Source: Chloranthus sessilifolius (lineage: Eukaryota > Streptophyta > Magnoliopsida > Chloranthales > Chloranthaceae). Taken from it: DNA of 64,000 bases. The DNA lies in contig CM037590.1 in assembly GCA_021018995.1 (NCBI GenBank), positions 43,836,287 to 43,900,286 of the forward strand, in the 5' to 3' direction. Positions 58,201 through 64,000 of the stretch are shown here, one piece after another; position 1 is the first letter of the stretch, and each line of letters starts with the position of its first letter. The position numbers were made by a program, and so were the translations under genes. The notes below the pieces were generated by a model that saw nothing but the letters and a program-made list of their open reading frames with translations, had not been told where the DNA came from and did no database searches.

Positions 58201-61148
58201 TAGTGGTGTGGAATGAGCAAGTCTTCTGGAATATATTCAAGCTGAAAGGTGATCTTTTAAGCAAGATCAATGAGATTGATAGAAAGGAGGAGCTTTGTCC
58301 GTTGTCCTCGGTTGATAGGGAGACTAAAATTTTACTCAAAGCTGAATTACAAGTTGTTCTGATAAAGGAGGAAATTTACTGGTTCCAGAATTCGAGGGAC
58401 CGGTGGGTTACTGACAGAGATCATACTTTTAAGTATTTTCATGCTCTTGCTTCAAGTAGGAGAAGGAGAAATTTCATCCCCACCATATATAGTAATGGAT
58501 CTCCCGTTAATAATCATGAGGAGGTTGTTGAGGTGTTTGTTAGTCACTTTCAAAGTAGGTTCCAACGAGATGGGTGAGAGAGGCCATTCATTGACGGTAT
58601 GTGCTCCCCTCTATCTCCCCCGAGTTGAGTACAAATTTGGAGAAGGACTTCTCTGAGGATGAAATTAAGGCGGTAGTTTTTGCGATGAAGGGACATAAAG
58701 CTCCAGGCCCTGACGGTTTCCCAATGGATTTCTTTCACAGGTGTTGGGAGATCATTAAGTATAATCTTATCAAGGTGTTCACAGAACTTCAAGCGCAGGG
58801 GGTTATTAGTCGTGAGAAGAATGCTACCTTCACCTCCCTTGTCCCCAAGAAATCTGGAGCGGTTGAGGTTAATGATTATAAGCCCATCAGTCTTTTAAAT
58901 GGGCTATATAAAGTGATTGCGAAATCTTTAGCAAATCTCCTTAAAGGGGTACTTCCTAAGATGATTTCTCACTCATAATCGGCGTTCGTCAAGGATAGGC
59001 AGATCTTGGACGGAGTTCTTATCACGCACGAGTTGGTTGACACCTATCATAGGAAGAAACAGAAAGGTCTGATCCTCAAAGTCGATCTTGAGAAGGCTTA
59101 TGACATGGTGGACTGGGGTTTATTAGATTACCTCCTCCGTCGTATGGGATTCGGCTCGAAGTGGAGACTGTGGATCCAAGGATGCTTATCCTCTATGTGG
59201 ATCTCGATTGTTGTTAATGGTGTTGTGGAGGGTTTATTTCACACGGAACGACGGCTTAAACAAAGTGATCCCCTCTCTCCCTTCTTGTTTCTTCTGGTGG
59301 TCGAGGGTCCATCGTCTTTGATTAGGAAAGCGGTCGAAATTGGGGTCCTCAGAGGCTTCAAAGTCAGCTGAGGTAGTTGTGAGATCTCACATTTACAATA
59401 TGTTAATGATACTATTCTATTTATCGAGGGGGGCGAATCGGCTTTGCAATGTGTCAGGGCTACGCTCCTGTGTTTTAAAGCTATCCGATTTGCAAGTTAA
59501 TATAGCTAAATCCAGTCTTATCGGAGTGTCTATTGCTAACGAGGAAGTCTCCAGGCTTACGAGAATTTTCGATTGCTCTTCTTCTCTTCTGCTTTTTACT
59601 TATTCCGGCTTGCCCATTGGGCCTGGTTGTCCTCAGAGAAATCTTTGGATGTCGATTGTTGAAATAGCAGAGATGAAGCTTGAAGGGTGGAAAGGCAAGT
59701 ATTTGTCCTTCGCGGGTAAAATATATTTGATCAAATCTATCTTATCTACTCTCCCGGTGTATTTTATGTCTTTATTTAATTGTCCGGCCTGAGTTATTCA
59801 AAGATTGGAGAAACTTCAAAGGGATTTTTTGTGGCCGGGTATGAATGAGAAATCGAAGATTCACTTGGTAGATTGGCGATTGTTGTGTAGAAATAAGAAT
59901 GGTGGAATGGGTATCATTAGCCTTAAGCCTTTCAATAAATCCCTCCTTGCCAAATGGCTTTGGTGGATTCAATCTGAGAAGGACAGTTTATGAAGGCGGG
60001 TTTTATATGATAAGTACGGTTCGGGAGGAAGCTACTAGGATATCTCTTTTCCTCATGTTTGCTTTGGGATTTGGCAATCTATTCTCAAAGTGCAAGATAT
60101 TTTTAGACATCGGGCTAGAATTGCTATCTGGGGCGGTAGTAGCACCTCCTTTTGCCATGATTTCTGGATTAGTAACGAGCCTCTGAAAGTATTATTCCCT
60201 GCCCTTCACCATCTCTCCCTTAATCCTTTGGCTATGGTCTCTAAAATGGCTGAGGTTCAGGCTAATGGTGAGATTGTTTGGAACGTTTTGTTTTTCAGAA
60301 GGTTGCATAATGAGGAGGTAAGGGAAGTTACTGAGGTTCTTAAATTGCTTTACTCTGACTTCTCCTTTAGGCCGCTCCTTTCGGATTACCCTTTGTGGAG
60401 AGATGGGCTTGGTGTCTTCAAGGCTGTACAAGTTGTTGGCGGGTGCGGTCACACCATCTTTTCCTTGGCTTTGGATTTGGAAGGCTAAAGCCCCTAATCG
60501 AGTGGTCTCCTTTGTTTGGCAAGTCATGATAAAAAAGTTATTATGGTGGATAACCTCAAGAGACGAGGTTTCTTGTTGGCAAATCGTTGTGTGCTTTGTA
60601 ATAAGGAGGAGAGCATAGCCCATTTGTTCCTTCATTGCAACGTCTCGACCAAGATTTGGAACTTCTTTATTAGGTGGTTCAACCAGTATTGGGCGATGCC
60701 TGAAGGACGCGGGGATTTGGTTGGGCTTTGGCGCAATGTTGGGGGAAATCACAGGCACGGTGCGATTTGGAATCTCATTCCCTTTGCTATCTTTTGGATG
60801 ATTTGGAAAGAACGGAACAAGCGCATTTTTAAAGCCAAGGAAATGGACTATGCTCATTTGGTCGGTCGGATTTAAGTCAAAGTTCTCTAACTTCCTGGGG
60901 TGGCTCTCTATTGTTTAGCTCCTTGCTAGACGCAGTCGTCTCTTTGGGTCTTTTCTGTTTTTCTTTCTTGTTGTTGTTGGAGGGGTCCTCCTGGGGTGAT
61001 GGCAATGCCGAAGCTTTCATTGGTCCTCTCGGAGTGTTCGTAACTTTTGTGTTTGTATTGCCTTTTTTTTTTTTTTTTTCTCTCTTTGAGGAAAGGGTGA
61101 GATCCCTATAACCTTGGCGTTAATTATAAAAAAATAAATAAATAATAT
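55240..61148 (+). mobile_element. Nearly full-length, degenerate L1-type LINE
   Basis: Parts in order: an ORF1-like region (55,360-56,400) with MDQLKDVREGWS and WEVNSWLAKDEPNVASLGED; an endonuclease (VMSWNVRGMGSSNKKRFLKE; DIILIQESKL; CVAGDFNCT); reverse transcriptase (KAPGPDGFPMDFFHRCW; YKPISLLNGLYKVIAKSLAN; LILKVDLEKAYDMVDW); a zf-RVT-like C terminus (MVDNLKRRGFLLANRCVLCN; WMIWKERNKRIF); and a plant-LINE 3' end (TTTTTTCTCTCTTTGAGG, then GGCGTTAATTATAAAAAAAT and a short ATAA tail). The catalytic YADD motif reads YVND at 59,399-59,410, so the second Asp pair is damaged. Stops and frame changes occur through ORF1 and from mid-RT onward. An LTR-like insertion splits the endonuclease. The left edge is uncertain. 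Confidence 0.88.
56703..57642 (-). mobile_element. Solo-LTR-like insertion in the LINE endonuclease
   Basis: This 940-bp sequence interrupts the LINE and is flanked by TTTTT at 56698-56702 and 57643-57647. Read on the minus strand it begins TGTTTGATCTTG and ends AAATTTTTA, close to LTR ends. A phrase resembling copia LTRs (ATACGTGGAAATCCAATCAC) is also present at the matching place. No coding sequence is seen. It is probably a solo LTR or a very short non-autonomous LTR element. A perfect stem AAATTTCGT/ACGAAATTT lies at its left edge. Confidence 0.6.
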
Positions 61149-61380
61149 ATGTAAGGTTCACATCATCTTGCCCTTTTTTTTTTCTTTTTTGAAATTCAAA
61201 TTTTTTTATTTCACCACTTTGATGGCTTCGATCGATAATAAAATTGTGCCACCTTGCCTAGAAGTGCATTAGATACGCCAGAATGTATGTTTTAGGTTAT
61301 TTGTCATTTTCCATTTATATTGGTAGAAAATATGAAGTGACTTTGGTGAAAATAATAAACCCATAAAGCATAGTATTATA

Positions 61381-61539
61381 TGGAGGACAAATTTTATGCA
61401 GTCAAAATGCAGGCGGATTACGTGGCGCGATACAATTGGTTGTAAGTGCGGTGGGGCTCAACTAATACAGCTCAATGCAGCCAGTCAAATCGTGCCATGT
61501 CAGCTGCCTGCACTTTGTCTGCATCAAATATGTCCTCCA
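61381..61539. mobile_element. Foldback element, family B, copy 1
   Basis: TGGAGGACAAATTTTATGCA at the left matches the reverse complement of the right end (TGGAGGACATATTTGATGCA), and the pairing continues through AATGCAGGCGGATTACGTGG. It is non-coding. Confidence 0.7.
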
Positions 61540-61616
61540 TTTATGATTTTTCAATCCATAAATGCATCATTATTGAAGTAATTTTCTATAGGACAATGTT
61601 GTAAGATGGATAATTT

Positions 61617-61748
61617 TTATAGACAATTTTGTAGGCAACTTATATGACATGATGTGACTGTCTGAACACATAGGAGAGCCCAAGCACTGCAGCCAGTCAC
61701 ATTACGCCACATAAGCTGTCTGCAATATTGTTTATCAAGAGCTATCCA
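61617..61748. mobile_element. Foldback element, family B, copy 2
   Basis: A second imperfect hairpin (TGGATAATTTTTATAGACAA at the left; TGGATAGCTCTTGATAAACA reversed at the right) shares the CAGACAGCTTATGTGGCG-type core with copy 1. It lies only 80 bases away, so the two are tandem or came from a duplication. Confidence 0.6.
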
Positions 61749-61749
61749 C

Positions 61750-62805
61750 CATTTATAGTTTTCTCTGTCCAAAAAATGGAAAAAAATGGTGGACTAGGGC
61801 CTAGAGCACCAACGTTAATGCCCTCTGCTGTAGGCAAGGGTCTACATTGAGGCACAAAATGTACTTTGATCTTCATGTTGACCTGTCACTTGGACGTCTC
61901 AACTCGTAAATTAGGTGCTGACAAGTGTACAAAAGTTGAAGGACTCTCTCTCTCTCTTGATTATATTAGAATAAAATGATTAATCTATTTCTTCACCGAT
62001 AAATCAGAATTTCCGTGGAGAATGACATGATATATAAAATTCAAATTCATTTAATATTGATCCCTATAAACTTCAAATTCATTTAATCTTTATACCTGTT
62101 GAGCGATTAACGCATTATAACAGGTATTCACATTTGATAAAAAATAGTGTTATGTGGACCCAATCAGTAACCCTGAAAGATTCAATTTATCTTATGCCAA
62201 TTCAAATATTTGTACATATGTAAAGGTTTGATCAAAGACATGGGTTGAGTCGGCCCAAAATTTTGGTGAAGGATATATGCCTAACCTGATCCAATGCAAC
62301 TCAATCAGACCTGATTCAAAATCCCCTAAACTCCCTCTAATCCTTTACATTATATTTATAAAATATTAAGTCTACCTGACCCGATTCAATCCCAAAGGTC
62401 AAGTTAGATGCTGCAAGCCTAACCCAACACTACGTGCCCCACCGGGTTAAAAATATCACATAGAAACCTAACTAATCAGCTTAGCGTTAGAGAGAGGTAT
62501 TGGGTCGACCCCCAACTTATTGACAATTAGGGATACAAGTTCGGTGTACCAAACTGGTACCAATTTTTTTAGGTATTTGGTTTGGTATGCCCTAGACTGA
62601 AATCGAATTTTGATTCGGTTTTTTTTTTTTAAACTATAGTTTTACTTTTTTAATATATTTTCTCAATTTTTTCAATTTTTCTTCGATTTTTTTTTTAGGT
62701 ATTCCCATCCTCCCCTCCGTTTTCAGTTTTTAAAGCTCGCATCTCTATTAACAACCCTAGTTCCATCAGCCTTGTAGAGAGAGAGAGATGCACAACTAGG
62801 GCTGT
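61750..62805. other. Non-coding stretch
   Basis: No gene recognised. A short TC run lies near 61,945, and GGTTTGGTA / TACCAAACTGGTACC-type sequence with a following poly-T lies near 62,540-62,640, resembling the CCGAACCGAA repeat near 42.2 kb. Confidence 0.45.
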
Positions 62806-62809
62806 CAAC

Positions 62810-63032
62810 AAGTCAGCTCGACTCGATACCCAATGCACCTGACCCATTCTTTAACCAATTTAGGCACCTAAATTAACTTGACCGGTCCGGTCATACATGA
62901 AGCATCTGACCTGACCTCAGATTGGATCGAATCGGAGTGAGTCAACCTGACTTGTCTTGACCCTTGACCCGTCAGAAAGCAACATTTTGGCCCGATCCGA
63001 CCCGACCAATTGGCACCCCTACATTTAGAAAA
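62810..63032. repeat. hAT-like non-autonomous repeat, decayed
   Basis: The ends TAGGGCTGTCAACAAG and TAGGGGTGCCAATTGG (reverse-complemented) are inverted. The interior is rich in GACCCGACC-like words. This matches the widespread GGGCTGTCAA-type plant family also seen near 35.66 kb. No clear target duplication. Confidence 0.5.
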
Positions 63033-63439
63033 GAAAACACGTGCGAAGACTTTTAAGTCGTTGGAATCTAAACAACCCGGGTTTCTTTCCATCCAACCAT
63101 AAGGAATTTGTAACCAGCTCTACTGCTGCCTACCATTCCTTCCATGTTTACATTGATCAGGACCGTTCATCATTTTCCAAAAAGTATTTCCAATCTATAA
63201 TCTCAACCATCCAATCATCATGAGCCTTTTCGTATCATCCTGACCATCCAAAAGTAGTAAAACTAATCAAGCTGTCCAACTAAATGAAGGGCTCGTATTG
63301 GAAGCACCTACTGAATCCAATGATGCTAAACACATAAGACTAATCCCTTGAATTCAAAAGATTCCAATTCGTTATTAACGGGAAAAATCTAATAGAATCT
63401 TATAACAGGTGGCAGTGATCTGAGCATTGAATTTCTCGA

Positions 63440-64000
63440 AATTCCCAATATTTTCTCTATAAATTCAATTCTATTGGGATTCCTTCGCTGCAACTCCACA
63501 CTTTCGTAGCCATTTTTGTTATTTTATATTGTTTGAAAGAACCCCTTTTCTTGGACTCTAGTCACTCTACAGTTTTTTTTTACTTATAAATTATATAAGC
63601 CCACATGGGTTTCCTCTAAATTTTAGCACAAAAAATCAAAAGACTGCTTTTGGTGTTCTGATTTGCAGGTACTTGGACGGTTGGACCTCTCTCTCTCTAG
63701 CAAAACGAAAAAAATATTTGTATTTGTGTTTTTGGCTTAGAATTTTCTTCTACAACTCTTAACCTCCACAAATTACTCACTAACAATCTACCTCTGTGTA
63801 GTATATAGTTGGTGGTAGTGATCTTTGCTATTACTGATTTTATGGTATGCAGATGCTTTCTAAATTAGCTTTTTTCGTTCTTTTTTATGCTTTCTCTTTG
63901 GGTCTTTGAATTTTTCTTACTTGTTCATCTCCACTACTCTCTTACACACAAAAAATATAATAAAAATCAAAACTCGAGAGCCGTCTTTAAAAAAATTGAA
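63440..64000 (+). promoter_or_regulatory. Possible promoter and leader of a gene beyond the right edge
   Basis: A TATA-box-like word TATAAAT at 63458-63464 is followed about 30 bases later by CGCTGCAACTCCACAC, a plausible start region, and then by pyrimidine-rich leader-like sequence with CTCTCTCTCT near 63,690. No coding exon is visible before the window ends. Confidence 0.25.

Noticed and set aside
63851-63907. Short frame MLSKLAFFVLFYAFSLGL resembling a signal peptide
   Set aside because: It is only 18 codons long; a preceding CAG could be an acceptor, but no continuation is seen.
1-64000. CRISPR arrays, operons or phage-type systems
   Set aside because: The DNA is clearly plant nuclear; no regularly spaced direct repeats with unique spacers were seen.

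Overview
The window is nuclear DNA from a flowering plant. Evidence: plant-type Ty1/copia and Ty3/gypsy (Athila-like) elements, plant L1-type LINEs, Tourist- and hAT-type MITEs, an organellar P-class PPR gene, a plant-like erlin gene with short AT-rich introns, and a nuclear tRNA-Pro. A 100-base run of N marks an assembly gap. The species cannot be named from the sequence.

Only three host loci look functional. (1) A nine-exon ERLIN/SPFH gene on the plus strand (14,210-23,301) is swollen by transposons in its last two long introns, and one intron has a GA instead of a GT donor. (2) A single-exon 655-codon PPR gene (25,785-27,752) is intact. (3) A tRNA-Pro(AGG) lies at 33,994-34,065. A short broken piece of a polyamine/amino-acid transporter gene lies at about 29.9-30.2 kb.

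Region by region: 0-3.5 kb holds a foldback element split by a MULE-type MITE (9-bp target duplication) and a minus-strand LINE tail with RNase H, itself carrying a hAT MITE. 3.5-5.7 kb is unassigned repeat-like DNA, then the gap. 5.8-10.1 kb is a broken minus-strand Ty1/copia element with one LTR; its LTR sits inside a pogo-like transposase gene (10.1-11.1 kb). 11.1-14.2 kb is non-coding. 14.2-23.3 kb is ERLIN, with a LINE piece, a Tourist MITE and a copia RT piece in its introns. 25.4-27.8 kb is the PPR gene. 28-36.5 kb is AT-rich with MITEs, tandem repeats, the transporter relic and the tRNA. 36.6-41.5 kb is a second broken copia element. 42.8-55.2 kb is a MULE-like inverted-repeat element interrupted by an Athila-like Ty3/gypsy element (43,410-54,883) with 1.78-kb LTRs and a perfect 5-bp target duplication. 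55.2-61.1 kb is a degenerate L1-type LINE with a solo-LTR-like insertion in its endonuclease region. 61.1-64 kb is non-coding, with two tandem hairpin elements and a possible promoter at the right edge.

The main story is layered transposon insertion: several nestings can be dated relative to one another from exact target-site duplications. I see no CRISPR, no operon-like cluster and no convincing new multi-gene system. The most unusual signals are the GA donor in ERLIN, the ATCGAT-type palindrome clusters shared by otherwise unrelated elements, and the four-fold motif inside the Athila LTRs.
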